From: Hymenobacter terricola
Lineage (GTDB): Bacteria > Bacteroidota > Bacteroidia > Cytophagales > Hymenobacteraceae
Direction of reading: 5' to 3'
Assembly (NCBI RefSeq): GCF_017921975.2
Contig: NZ_JAGEMO020000001.1
Location: forward strand, 743,577-807,576
DNA: 64,000 bases
Position numbers and translations under genes: made by a program. The notes under the pieces are model-generated. The model ran no database searches. It was not told where the DNA came from and saw only the letters and a list, made by a program, of their open reading frames with translations. Below, piece by piece: positions 1-8,381 of the stretch. Numbering within the stretch: position 1 is the first letter of the stretch; each line of letters begins with the position of its first letter.

Positions 1-924
1 GTGGTGAAAGCCCTGCTGAAAGCCGCCAGGCGCGGCAAGCAGGTAACGGTGGTGATGGAGCTCAAAGCGCGGTTTGATGAGGAGTCGAACCTGTTCTGGG
101 CCGACAAATTGCAGCGGGCCGGTGCCCACGTCATCTTCACGCCGCCCGAGCTGAAGGTGCACAGCAAGCTGCTGCTCATTGCCCGCCGCGAGGCCGACGA
201 AACCACCCGCGAGTACGCCTATTTCAGCACCGGCAACTTCAACGAAAGCACCGCCGAGCTCTACACCGACCACGGCCTGTTCACGGCCAATGCCGAACTA
301 ACCAGGGAGGCCACCGCCGTGTTCGGCTACCTGCGCGACCAGACCACGGTGCCGGAGCTGGCGCAATTGCTGGTGGCACCCTTCGGCCTGCGCTCCAGCC
401 TCAACGCCCTGATTGACTACGAAATCAAGCAGGCCAAAAAAGGCAGGGAAGCCTACATCATCCTCAAGGTGAATGCCGTGGAAGACGAGGCCATGATTTG
501 CAAGCTGTACGACGCCAGCCACGCCGGGGTGCGGGTCGAGTTGGTGGTGCGCGGAATTGGGCGCCTGGTGCCGGGCCAGCCGGGCTTCAGTGAAAACATC
601 AGCCAGCGCGGTATCGTGGACCGGTTTCTGGAGCACAGCCGGGTGTACGTTTTTGCCCACGGCGGCGAAGAAAAAGTCTACGTGTCCTCCGCCGACTGGA
701 TGACCCGCAACCTCAACCGGCGCGTGGAAGTAGCTTTCCCCATCCTCGACGACGCCCTGCGCGCCGAAGTGCGCCACCTGCTCGACCTACAGCGCCAGGA
801 CAATGTGAAAGCCCGCGATTTTGAGAATAATTACATCCTGCCCGCAGCAGGGGAGAAGCCCCTGCGGGCCCAGGAAGCCACCTATGCCTGGCTAAAGGGC
901 CTGAAGAGGAGGCAGCGGAAGTAA
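1..924 (+). CDS. ppk1: Polyphosphate kinase 1, C-terminal part (5' truncated by window)
   Basis: This is the C-terminal 307 residues of Ppk1, which reversibly polymerises the gamma-phosphate of ATP into polyphosphate. It reads through from the window edge, so the start lies outside. Family residues visible: the KVHSKL motif with His54 of the fragment (equivalent to the phosphorylated His of the E. coli enzyme), the STGNFNESTA segment, and DRFLEHSRVYVF with His212, followed by SSADWMTRN. It resembles the E. coli enzyme along its whole length, including the last helices. The stop TAA is followed at once by a long hairpin (930-1006) that separates it from a convergent gene. Identification is firm; the N-terminal domains cannot be assessed. 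Confidence 0.95.
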   Translation: MVKALLKAARRGKQVTVVMELKARFDEESNLFWADKLQRAGAHVIFTPPELKVHSKLLLIARREADETTREYAYFSTGNFNESTAELYTDHGLFTANAELTREATAVFGYLRDQTTVPELAQLLVAPFGLRSSLNALIDYEIKQAKKGREAYIILKVNAVEDEAMICKLYDASHAGVRVELVVRGIGRLVPGQPGFSENISQRGIVDRFLEHSRVYVFAHGGEEKVYVSSADWMTRNLNRRVEVAFPILDDALRAEVRHLLDLQRQDNVKARDFENNYILPAAGEKPLRAQEATYAWLKGLKRRQRK

Positions 925-929
925 GGCAG

Positions 930-1006
930 AGTGCCCCGGGATTTTAGTTCGGCCCGCGTGAACGAAAGTGACTTTCTAACGGGCCGAACTAAAATTTCGG
1001 GGTACT
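930..1006 (+). repeat. 27-bp inverted repeat after ppk1 (3'-UTR hairpin)
   Basis: Arms 930-956 and 980-1006 match at 24 of 27 positions. The three differences are all G versus T, so they pair as G-U in plus-strand RNA but are C-A mismatches in minus-strand RNA. The loop (957-979) contains a smaller GAAAG/CTTTC stem. No T-run follows, so it is not a classic intrinsic terminator. It may end or stabilise the ppk1 mRNA. Confidence 0.7.
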
Positions 1007-1020
1007 CCTGCCCTCCTGCG

Positions 1021-2124
1021 CTACTTCCGGCTCCGTTCGGCCTTTTGCAGCAGCTTCCTGGGCGGCACAATGAACAAATCGAGGCTGGCGTAGGGCGTGC
1101 CGCCAAGCTGGCTGTTGATGATGCGGTCGCGGGTGTTGTCGGTGCGGTCGAAGGCGTTGAATTCGTAGTTGTAGCGGTAGCCGGCCTCCACGCCGGTCCA
1201 GAGGAAGGACAGCAGCTCGTGCTCGTAGCGCAGGCGGAATTTTACGTCAATCTGGCGCAGCTCCAGCGCCCGCACGGCGGGGTTATTGGGGGTCGGAAAC
1301 GTGTTGCGCAGCTTGAGGTTGTAGTTGTTGCTGACCACTTCGTAGCCGGCAAACAGCAGCGACGTGGGCGAAAGGTTGCGGCGCACCAGCACGCGGGCCG
1401 GGAACAGCGCCTCCACGCCCCAGCGCGGGTTGAACGTGCGGTTGTAGACCAGCACGGGGTAGATGCTCTGGCGGCCCAGCACGTAGCCCAGCTGCACGCC
1501 CAGGCCCCAGGCAAAGGTGGAGCTGCGCTTCCAGCCATAAATGAATTCGGAGGTGACTTTGAGGTAGTTGTTGATGTCCAGCTCGTCGGAATTGTAGTCG
1601 CCGTTTAGCTCGGTTTTGGTGCGGAACAGGTACCAATGCACGGCGTCGACGGGCCGAATCACAGCCAGCTGCGCCCCGATGATGCTCAGGCCTTTGTTCT
1701 CGATGTTGCCGTACAGCCCGTACTGGTCGCTGGTGGCGGGCTCGCGGAACTGGTACTCCTGGCGGTCGTAGTTCAGGCCCAGCACCAGCTTCAGGTGGGG
1801 GTGGTTGAGCAGCGGGGCGTAGGCCTTGATGACGAGGTTGGCATTTTTGCTCACGTCAGTGCGGTAGTCGGGCACGCCGCCCACGCCGCTGCTGCGGATG
1901 CTGAAGTTGCCCGGTATCCGCTCATATTTCACGATGAGGCCCTTGCTGGGCCCCATGCCTACTACCTGCGAATTGGCAAAGGTTTGGGCGTCAGATTTGC
2001 CCAGGCCGGCCGTGTCGAGCGGGGCTGGCGGCGGATACACGGGAATATCCTGGGCTGTGGCCACCCGGCCCATGCCCAGCAGAAGAACCAACAAACTAAA
2101 CCGAAGCAACCTGAGCTGACGCAT
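1021..2124 (-). CDS. DUF6268-like outer-membrane beta-barrel protein
   Basis: A 367-residue exported protein. Residues 1-24 form a signal peptide (hydrophobic LLRFSLLVLLLGMGRV, then a cut near ATAQ). The rest is rich in alternating aromatic/polar strands (YRYNYEFNAF, YEHELLSFLW) typical of an outer-membrane barrel. It most resembles the DUF6268 barrel proteins of Bacteroidetes; I recognise the pattern rather than a catalytic motif, and no substrate can be named. It follows hflX on the same strand, but a terminator-like hairpin (2132-2158) sits only 8 bp before its ATG and a separate promoter candidate lies at 2167-2196, so it is probably transcribed separately with a structured leader. Confidence 0.7.
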   Translation of the reverse strand: MRQLRLLRFSLLVLLLGMGRVATAQDIPVYPPPAPLDTAGLGKSDAQTFANSQVVGMGPSKGLIVKYERIPGNFSIRSSGVGGVPDYRTDVSKNANLVIKAYAPLLNHPHLKLVLGLNYDRQEYQFREPATSDQYGLYGNIENKGLSIIGAQLAVIRPVDAVHWYLFRTKTELNGDYNSDELDINNYLKVTSEFIYGWKRSSTFAWGLGVQLGYVLGRQSIYPVLVYNRTFNPRWGVEALFPARVLVRRNLSPTSLLFAGYEVVSNNYNLKLRNTFPTPNNPAVRALELRQIDVKFRLRYEHELLSFLWTGVEAGYRYNYEFNAFDRTDNTRDRIINSQLGGTPYASLDLFIVPPRKLLQKAERSRK

Positions 2125-2158
2125 AAGAAAAAAGGCCGCGCCTGAATGGCACGGCCTT
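2125..2158 (-). terminator. Intrinsic terminator of hflX / leader hairpin of the barrel gene
   Basis: Arms AAGGCCG (2132-2138) and CGGCCTT (2152-2158) form a stem followed on the minus strand by a run of T (from 2133 down to 2128). It is placed where an hflX terminator should be, but it also lies between the next gene's likely promoter and its ATG at 2124. Confidence 0.65.
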
Positions 2159-2166
2159 CGACCTTA

Positions 2167-2196
2167 CGAAAATATTCATTCAACGTTCATTGGCAA
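2167..2196 (-). promoter_or_regulatory. Candidate promoter of the barrel protein gene
   Basis: Read on the minus strand: TTG at 2196-2194, a 19-bp spacer, then TATTTTCG at 2174-2167. This is one base from the Bacteroidetes -7 consensus TAnnTTTG with the correct spacing. The predicted transcription start near 2160 sits just before the hairpin at 2132-2158. Confidence 0.45.
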
Positions 2197-2264
2197 GCAA
2201 GGGCCACAACAATTTGGTAACATGGGGTTGCCGGCTTGCCGTTGGCTTCGTGCCCTGTGCCCGG

Positions 2265-3584
2265 TTACTCGCCGGCCCAGTCGTTGGGTGCCTGGTAGGG
2301 GTAGCGCTGCTGGTGCAGGGCCGCCACGCGCTTGCCGAGCAGCTCGCGCAGCTCCTCCATGTTGGTGCGGTGCTGGGCCGAGATGAACACCACCGGGTCG
2401 TGCAGCTTGGCCATGTAGGTGGCTTGCAGCTGGGCCAGCGGCGGGCGCGGGGCCGTGCCATCGTCCTCCGCGTCCAGCACTTCGCCGAAGGGGTCGTGCT
2501 CCACGTCGTCCGGCTTGTACTGGTCTATTTTGTTGAACACCAGCAGCACCGGCTTGTCGGCCGCACCGATGTCGACCAGCGTGTCGTTCACCACCTGAAT
2601 CTGCTCCTCGAAGCCGGCGTGCGAAATATCCACGACGTGCAGCAGTAAATCAGCTTCGCGAATCTCATCGAGTGTGCTTTTGAAGCTCTCAATGAGCTTG
2701 GTGGGAAGCTTGCGGATAAACCCAACCGTGTCGGAGAGCAGAAACGGGGTCTGGTCGAGCACGATTTTGCGGGTGGTGGCGTCCACGGTGGCAAACAGCT
2801 TGTTTTCGGCAAATACGTCGGCCTTGCCCAGCACGTTCATCAGGGTGCTTTTGCCCACGTTGGTGTAGCCCACCAGCGCCACGCGTACCAGGCCGCCGCG
2901 CGACTTGCGCTGGGTGTGGCTCTGGCGGTCCAGGTCTTCAAGCTTCTCTTTGAGGAAGGCAATCCGGTCGCGCACAATGCGACGGTCCGTTTCAATTTCG
3001 GTTTCGCCCGGGCCCTTCATGCCCACGCCGCCGCGCTGCTTGTCCAGGTGAGTCCAGAGGCCGGTGAGGCGGGGCAATAAGTACTGGTACTGGGCCAGCT
3101 CCACCTGCGTGCGCGAGGTGGCCGACTTGGCCCGCAGGGCGAAAATATCCAGAATCAGCAGCGAGCGGTCCACGATTTTCACCAGCAGCTCGGCTTCCAG
3201 GTTGCGCAGCTGGGAAGGCGACAGGTCGTCATCGAACACCACCATGCTGGTGCCCTCGTGCTGCACGTAGGCCTTGATTTCGGCCAGCTTGCCTTCGCCC
3301 ACGTAGGTCCGGATGTCGGGCTTTTCCAGCCGCTGCACAAAGCGCTTGGTGGCGGTGGCGCCGGCCGTTTCAATCAGAAAAGCCAGCTCGTCCAGGTATT
3401 CGGTAGTCTGGTGCTCGGACTGGCGGCGTGGGGGCACACTCACCAGAATGGCGGTTTCCTGCTCTTTGGCGGTGGCGTAGGCGCCGTCGGTTTTGGTGGC
3501 CACGTAGCCGGCCTTGGCGTTGTCGGTGGTGAAGTGCCGGGTGCTGGCAGCGGGCTTGCGGCCGCCGGATGCTTTATTGGCCAT
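2265..3584 (-). CDS. hflX: GTPase HflX
   Basis: A 439-residue ribosome-associated GTPase that splits stalled 70S ribosomes. The N-terminal HflX domain spans about residues 42-225 and contains the glycine-rich GVGMKGPGETEIETDRR signature at 186-202. The G domain has GYTNVGKS (239-246, G1), DTVGF (G3) and NKID (G4). The frame is open upstream to 3686, but the ATG at 3584 (MANKASGG) gives the natural N-terminus; the upstream part overlaps promoter-like DNA (TACCTTTA on the minus strand at 3622-3615) and is AT-rich non-coding sequence. A basic 40-residue N-terminal tail precedes the domain. It is followed by a terminator at 2125-2158. Confidence 0.95.
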   Translation of the reverse strand: MANKASGGRKPAASTRHFTTDNAKAGYVATKTDGAYATAKEQETAILVSVPPRRQSEHQTTEYLDELAFLIETAGATATKRFVQRLEKPDIRTYVGEGKLAEIKAYVQHEGTSMVVFDDDLSPSQLRNLEAELLVKIVDRSLLILDIFALRAKSATSRTQVELAQYQYLLPRLTGLWTHLDKQRGGVGMKGPGETEIETDRRIVRDRIAFLKEKLEDLDRQSHTQRKSRGGLVRVALVGYTNVGKSTLMNVLGKADVFAENKLFATVDATTRKIVLDQTPFLLSDTVGFIRKLPTKLIESFKSTLDEIREADLLLHVVDISHAGFEEQIQVVNDTLVDIGAADKPVLLVFNKIDQYKPDDVEHDPFGEVLDAEDDGTAPRPPLAQLQATYMAKLHDPVVFISAQHRTNMEELRELLGKRVAALHQQRYPYQAPNDWAGE

Positions 3585-3678
3585 GGGAATTGGGGTAATC
3601 GGTAATCGGTAGTATAAAGGTACGGCTTGGGTAAACGGAAGCACAGGAAAAAGGAACGTCCTGCTGAGCGCAAAATAA

Positions 3679-3772
3679 AACGTCATGCTGAGCGCAGCCG
3701 AAGCATCTCTACCGCAGTAGTAATTATTTACTCTTGCGGTAGAGATGCTTCGGCTGCGCTCAGCATGACGTT
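3679..3772. repeat. Perfect 38-bp palindrome, family 1 (CGTCATGCTGAGCGCAG type)
   Basis: Arms 3679-3716 and 3735-3772 are perfect reverse complements over 38 bp, with an AT-rich 18-bp loop. A related palindrome sits at 39481-39575. A degraded third half copy (TCCTGCTGAGCGCAAAA) lies just upstream at 3658-3674. It lies between the M16 gene and hflX (both minus) and could end the M16 transcript. Confidence 0.85.
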
Positions 3773-3806
3773 CTTTAGGAAATATGCTTCCCGGAATCAG
3801 GCCCTC

Positions 3807-6584
3807 TTACTTCACCGGCACCGACGCGGCAGCCTTGGCGAAGTCGCCGGCTTTCACAATGGTCAGCTTCGAATAATCGAGGTACTTCTTGGCGGCGGCG
3901 CTCACCTGCTCGGGCGTGAGGGCGGCAATGCGCTGCTCCAGCTCGGCGTCGTGGGTGAAGGTGCGGCCTTCGGGCTTGGTCAGGTACTGGGCCCATTTAC
4001 GGGCCAGCTGGTCGTCCTGGCTGCGCTCCACCTGAAAGTTTTGCAGGGCGGCCGACTTGGCGGCTTTCAGCTCATCGGCCGTCACGCCGTCCTTGCTCAG
4101 GCGCTCCATTTCCTCGCGGTAGGCGGCCTCCAGGCGGGAGGAATTCACGGGGTTGTAGATGGCGTAGGAGCCGAACGTGCCGATTTTGTCGTTGTCATCA
4201 GCGTACACGTAGGAGCCCACGCCGTAGCTCACGCCCTCTTTCTGGCGGATGCGGGTGGCCAGCCGCGAGTTCAGGAAGCCGTCGCCGAGGATGTAGTTGG
4301 CCATGTAAATCGAGGCATAGTCGGGGTCGTCGTCGCGCACCGGGTACTTCAGGAAGGTCACGAACATGGCGTTGGCCTTGTCGTCGGTCTGGATGGCCTG
4401 GGCCTTCGCCGTGGCCGTGTTCTCGAAGATGCGCAGCGGAATGCGGGCGTAGGCCTGGGGCGCTTTCCAGCTGCCGAGCTGGCTTTTCACCGTCTTGCGC
4501 AGGCTGGCTTCATCGAAAGCGCCCACCACGGCCAGCGTGGCCGCCTGCCCACCGTAGAAATTCTTGTAAAACGCCCGCACGTCCTCCACTTTCAGCGCTT
4601 TGACGGCGGCAATTTCGTCGTCATAGGTCAGCGTTTCGAACGGGTGGCCTTTGGGATAGGGCTCGCTCAGGCGGGTGGCCAGGTTGAAAGCCAGGCCCTG
4701 CGGGTCCTGCTTCTGGGATTCCAGCTGGGCCAGGCGCTCCTGCTTCAGCTTGTCGAACTCGGCGGCCGGGAAGGTGGGGTTGCGCAGGCAGTCCATCACC
4801 ACGGCCAGCACGGCGGGCAGGTTCGGCTTGTCGGTCTGGATGCTGATGCCGGTGCTCTGGCCGCTGCCGTAGATGCGCACCTGGGCCTTGGCCTTGTCAA
4901 ACGCGTCGCGGATTTGCGGGTAGGTGCGGGTTTTGGTGCCGCGCTCCAGCATGTCGGCCGTCAGGCTGGCCAGGATGGATTTGTTGGTCAGGCTGGCCTC
5001 GTCGCCGTAGCGGATTTTCATGTTCACGTTCACTGAGTTGCCGCGGGTTTGCTTGGCCAGCAGGGCGTATTTCACGCCGCCTTCCTGGCCACGCCTGGTG
5101 CGGGCGTCGATGTTGGCGGGCGTGGCGGCGAAGGCTTCGCCGGCCGCGATGGCGGCCTCGCCCTTGTAGCCTTTCACCAGCATGGCGATGTCGGGGGCGG
5201 CGGGCACGGTGGTGCGGTCGGGCTTGGCATCGGGCCGGAACAGGCCCACGGTGCGGTTGCTGGGCTTGAGGTAGAGGGCCGCCACGCGCTGCACATCGGC
5301 GGGCGTCACCTTGCGCAGCTCGTCGCGGTAGAGGTACACGAGGCGCCAGTCGCCGGTGGCTTCATACTCGCTCATGGCCAGGCCCACTTGGTCGGTGTTC
5401 TGGAACAGCAGCTCGATGTTCTTGAGCAGCTTGGTTTTGGCACGGTCCACTTCCTCGGCCGTGGGCGCCTGCTTCGAGACGTTATCCAACGCCGTCATCA
5501 TCACCGTGCGGGCCGAATCGAGGGAGCGGCCCTGGCGCACTTCGGCGTAGAAGTAGGCAAAGCCGGCATCGTGCAGCGTGGGCGTGAAGCCCCACTGGCT
5601 GGCGGCGCGCTTGCTCTCAATCAGGGCTTTGTAGAGGCGGCCGGAGGGCTGGTTGGTCAGCACGTCCACCAGCACGTCCATGGCCGCGTAGTCGGGGTGC
5701 GAGCCGGCGGGCGTGTGGTAGGCCACGCCAATGCCCTGGGTGTCGCCGGTGCGGCGCAGGGTCACTTCGCGCTCGCCGTCCTGGGCGGGCTCGGTGGTGT
5801 AGGTGGCTTGCAGGGTGCGCGCCGGGCGCGGAATGGCCCCGAAATACTGGTTCACCAGCGTCAGGGTCTTGCCTTCGTCAAACTTGCCGGCCACGAGCAG
5901 CACGGCGTTGTCGGGCTGGTAGAATTTCTGGTAGAAGGCCTTGAGGTTGTCAATCGGCACGCGCTCAATGTCTTCCTTCGAGCCGATGGTGGACTTGCCG
6001 TAGTTGTGCCACAGGTAGGCCGCGCTCAGCACGCGCTCCATCAGCACACTCTGGGGCCGGTTCTCACCGCTCTCAAACTCGTTGCGCACCACGCTGAACT
6101 CGGTGTCGAGGTCCTTTTTGGCGATGAAGGAATTCACCATCCGGTCGGATTCCAGGTCCAGGGCCCACTTCAAATTCTCATCCGTGGCCGAGAAGGTTTC
6201 GAAGTAGTTGGTGCGGTCGTACCAGGTCGAGCCGTTGGGCGAGGCGCCGTGCTCGGTCAGCTCCTGCGGAATGTTGGGGTGCTTGGTCGAGCCCTTGAAG
6301 ACCATGTGCTCCAGCAGGTGGGCCATGCCCGACTCGCCGTAGCCCTCGTGCCGCGAGCCCACCAAATAGGTGGCGTTCACCGTCATCGTAGCCTTCGACT
6401 GGTCGGGGAAAAGCAGCACCCGCAGCCCGTTTTTGAGCTGGTATTCGGTGATGCCCTCCACGGACGTGACGCGGCTGACGCCCGCCGGCAGGGCGGCCGT
6501 GGTCTGGGCCCGGGCCGGGCCGGCGCTCAGCCCCAGCAGCGCGGCGGCCGACAGCCAGTTTCGGAAAGGAAAGGTTTTCTGCAT
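3807..6584 (-). CDS. Two-repeat M16 family zinc peptidase
   Basis: A 925-residue secreted or periplasmic M16 (pitrilysin/insulinase) metallopeptidase. The signal peptide ends near GPARAQ (residue 27). The N-terminal M16 domain carries the inverted zinc motif HLLEH at 89-93, with the downstream glutamate region VVRNEFESGENRPQ. The C-terminal half (from about 500) is a second M16 fold without the zinc motif, including the RIRQKEGVSYGVGSYVYADD segment typical of the R/Y-pair inactive half. The length fits the fused two-repeat class that degrades peptides inside a clamshell chamber. It is a single gene in its own unit, with a family-1 palindrome downstream. Confidence 0.93.
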   Translation of the reverse strand: MQKTFPFRNWLSAAALLGLSAGPARAQTTAALPAGVSRVTSVEGITEYQLKNGLRVLLFPDQSKATMTVNATYLVGSRHEGYGESGMAHLLEHMVFKGSTKHPNIPQELTEHGASPNGSTWYDRTNYFETFSATDENLKWALDLESDRMVNSFIAKKDLDTEFSVVRNEFESGENRPQSVLMERVLSAAYLWHNYGKSTIGSKEDIERVPIDNLKAFYQKFYQPDNAVLLVAGKFDEGKTLTLVNQYFGAIPRPARTLQATYTTEPAQDGEREVTLRRTGDTQGIGVAYHTPAGSHPDYAAMDVLVDVLTNQPSGRLYKALIESKRAASQWGFTPTLHDAGFAYFYAEVRQGRSLDSARTVMMTALDNVSKQAPTAEEVDRAKTKLLKNIELLFQNTDQVGLAMSEYEATGDWRLVYLYRDELRKVTPADVQRVAALYLKPSNRTVGLFRPDAKPDRTTVPAAPDIAMLVKGYKGEAAIAAGEAFAATPANIDARTRRGQEGGVKYALLAKQTRGNSVNVNMKIRYGDEASLTNKSILASLTADMLERGTKTRTYPQIRDAFDKAKAQVRIYGSGQSTGISIQTDKPNLPAVLAVVMDCLRNPTFPAAEFDKLKQERLAQLESQKQDPQGLAFNLATRLSEPYPKGHPFETLTYDDEIAAVKALKVEDVRAFYKNFYGGQAATLAVVGAFDEASLRKTVKSQLGSWKAPQAYARIPLRIFENTATAKAQAIQTDDKANAMFVTFLKYPVRDDDPDYASIYMANYILGDGFLNSRLATRIRQKEGVSYGVGSYVYADDNDKIGTFGSYAIYNPVNSSRLEAAYREEMERLSKDGVTADELKAAKSAALQNFQVERSQDDQLARKWAQYLTKPEGRTFTHDAELEQRIAALTPEQVSAAAKKYLDYSKLTIVKAGDFAKAAASVPVK

Positions 6585-6716
6585 GTTGAAAAAGGGTAAG
6601 TGAAAAGGTGAGAACCGGAATATTGTCCTAGATAAACGCTAATAAAACGGTTTAATTTGATACTGAGCTTGTGGGATTCAGGAGAAGGCCGCAACGGTTG
6701 CGTTGGGCCAAAAAAA

Positions 6717-6740
6717 AGCCGGCCCCTTGCGGAGCCGGCT
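6717..6740 (-). terminator. Intrinsic terminator of the cytochrome c gene
   Basis: Stem AGCCGGC (6717-6723) with GCCGGCT (6734-6740). On the minus strand it is followed by seven T (rc of the A-run 6710-6716). It lies directly downstream of the cytochrome stop codon. Confidence 0.8.
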
Positions 6741-6768
6741 GGCTATCAATCAATAAAAAGCGCCGATG

Positions 6769-7059
6769 CTATTTCAGCGTGAGTGAATAGGCCACCACCT
6801 GCTGCACCTGCGCCGGGGTGAGGGTTTTGCCAAAAGCCGGCATCTTGCCCATGCCGGTCGTGACGAGGTAGGTGCGCCCGAACTCGTTGAGGTTACTCTT
6901 GGTGAGGTCGTGGGCGCCGTTGAGGCCACGCTTGCCGTTGGCGCCGTGGCAGCGCACGCAGTTTTTCTGGAAGATGGCCTGGCCGGGCAGCAGCGGGGGC
7001 CTGGCCTGGGCCAGCAGCGGCAGCGGCGCCAGCAGCAGTATCGAAATCGGAAGTTTCAT
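6769..7059 (-). CDS. Small mono-haem c-type cytochrome
   Basis: A 96-residue exported class I cytochrome c. After a short signal peptide (to about residue 18, LLAQA) the haem-binding motif CVRCH is at 34-38. The distal methionine is probably Met73 in GKMPAFGK, and the last helix is LTPAQVQQVVAYSLTL. It is an electron carrier of the periplasm; no oxidase or dehydrogenase partner lies beside it. The frame extends to 7101, but the ATG at 7059 starts the signal peptide directly. The gene is divergent from the glycosyltransferase and has its own terminator. Confidence 0.92.
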   Translation of the reverse strand: MKLPISILLLAPLPLLAQARPPLLPGQAIFQKNCVRCHGANGKRGLNGAHDLTKSNLNEFGRTYLVTTGMGKMPAFGKTLTPAQVQQVVAYSLTLK

Positions 7060-7218
7060 GGCTGGGGTAACACGTATTGGGCCTATAAAGTACCGGCACA
7101 ATCGGTGAAATGGGGAGTTGAAGAAATTGTGAGCTGCTGCGCAAACCGGTGGAGGTAAAATCCGTAAGGCCGACCTTTGCTTTTAATTCAGGATTTCACC
7201 CCTCACCAACTCCCCGTT

Positions 7219-8328
7219 TTGCGCGTCGCTTTAGTTATCAACACCAGCTGGAATATTTGGAATTTTCGCGCCAGCCTCGTGCGGGCCTTGCAGGCTGCGG
7301 GCCACGAGGTGCTGGCCATTGCCCCGCCCGACGACTATTCGGCGCGCCTCGAAACCGAGCTGGGTTGCCGCTTCGTCCCGATTCTGATGGAGAACAAGGG
7401 CACCAACCCGGTGAAAGACGCCGCCCTCACCCGCCGCTTCTACCAGATTTACCGGCGCGAAAAGCCCGACGTGGTGCTGCACTACACCATCAAGCCCAAC
7501 ATCTACGGCAGCATCGCGGCCCGGCTGGCAGGCATCCCCAGCATCAACAATGTGAGCGGGCTGGGCACGGTGTTCATCATCAAAAACTTTGTGAGCAAGG
7601 TGGCGCTGGGGCTCTACCGCTTCGCCTTCCGCTTCCCGCACAAAGTGTTTTTCCAGAACGGCGACGACCGGCAGCTCTTCCTCGACCACGGCCTGGTGCG
7701 CAAGGAAATCACCGGCCTGCTGCCCGGCTCCGGCGTTGATACGGCCCGGTTCCGGCCCGCCGCGCAGTTCACCCGCCAAACCCCGTTCGTGTTCCTGATG
7801 GTGGCGCGGGTGCTCTATGAGAAGGGCGTGGTCGAGTACTTCGAAGCGGCCAAAATCATCCGGCAGGCCGTGCCCGGCACGCGCATTCAGCTGCTGGGCG
7901 GGCTCGATGAGGCCGGCGGCGTGGGCGTGCCCCGCGCCACGTTCGAAGAATGGCTGACAACCGGCGACATTGAGTACCTGGGCCGCTCCGACGACGTGCC
8001 CGCCCACCTGCACCAGGCCGACTGCGTGGTGCTGCCCAGCTACCGCGAAGGCACCCCCAAAACCCTGCTCGAAGCCGCCGCCGTGGGCAAGCCCCTCGTG
8101 ACTACCGACGTGCCCGGCTGCCGCGAAACCGTAGTCGACGGCCGCAACGGCTACCTCTGCCAGGTGCGCAGCGGCGAAGACCTGGCCGCCAAAATGATTC
8201 AGGTTTTGCGCCTCTCCGATGCCGATTTGCAGGGCATGGGCCAGAACAGCCGCTACCTCGCCGAAACCAAATTTGACGAGAAGCTGGTGCTGGAGCAATA
8301 TTTACAGGCGGTGGCGGCGGTGCAATAA
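7219..8328 (+). CDS. Family 4 glycosyltransferase
   Basis: A 369-residue GT-B glycosyltransferase. The N-terminal acceptor half has the VALVINTSWNIWNFR start and a GHEVLAIAPPDD strand. The C-terminal GT4 half has VARVLYEKGVVEYFEAA, the EYLGRSDDVPAHL segment and the nucleotide-sugar site SYREGTPKTLLEAAAVGKPLV. It probably adds a sugar to a lipid-linked surface polysaccharide; the rfbC-like epimerase follows 53 bp later on the same strand. A TTG at 7177 would also open the frame, but a -7-like GACCTTTG at 7172-7179 would put the transcript start after it. I therefore prefer the TTG at 7219 (MRVALVINTSW), though the start is not certain. Confidence 0.9.
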   Translation: MRVALVINTSWNIWNFRASLVRALQAAGHEVLAIAPPDDYSARLETELGCRFVPILMENKGTNPVKDAALTRRFYQIYRREKPDVVLHYTIKPNIYGSIAARLAGIPSINNVSGLGTVFIIKNFVSKVALGLYRFAFRFPHKVFFQNGDDRQLFLDHGLVRKEITGLLPGSGVDTARFRPAAQFTRQTPFVFLMVARVLYEKGVVEYFEAAKIIRQAVPGTRIQLLGGLDEAGGVGVPRATFEEWLTTGDIEYLGRSDDVPAHLHQADCVVLPSYREGTPKTLLEAAAVGKPLVTTDVPGCRETVVDGRNGYLCQVRSGEDLAAKMIQVLRLSDADLQGMGQNSRYLAETKFDEKLVLEQYLQAVAAVQ

Positions 8329-8367
8329 ATGCCAGCCCCCAATGCGGTAGCCCGCCGCATGCCAACG

Positions 8368-8375
8368 TATTTTTG
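8368..8375 (+). promoter_or_regulatory. -7 element (TATTTTTG) of the epimerase gene
   Basis: TATTTTTG fits TAnnTTTG exactly and ends 6 bp before the ATG at 8382, implying a very short leader. No clear -33 TTG was found at the right spacing. Confidence 0.4.
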
Positions 8376-8381
8376 TGCCCG

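Noticed and set aside
5049..6599. A 516-codon frame antisense to the M16 peptidase
   Set aside because: Same composition artefact; the minus strand carries HxxEH and a signal peptide.
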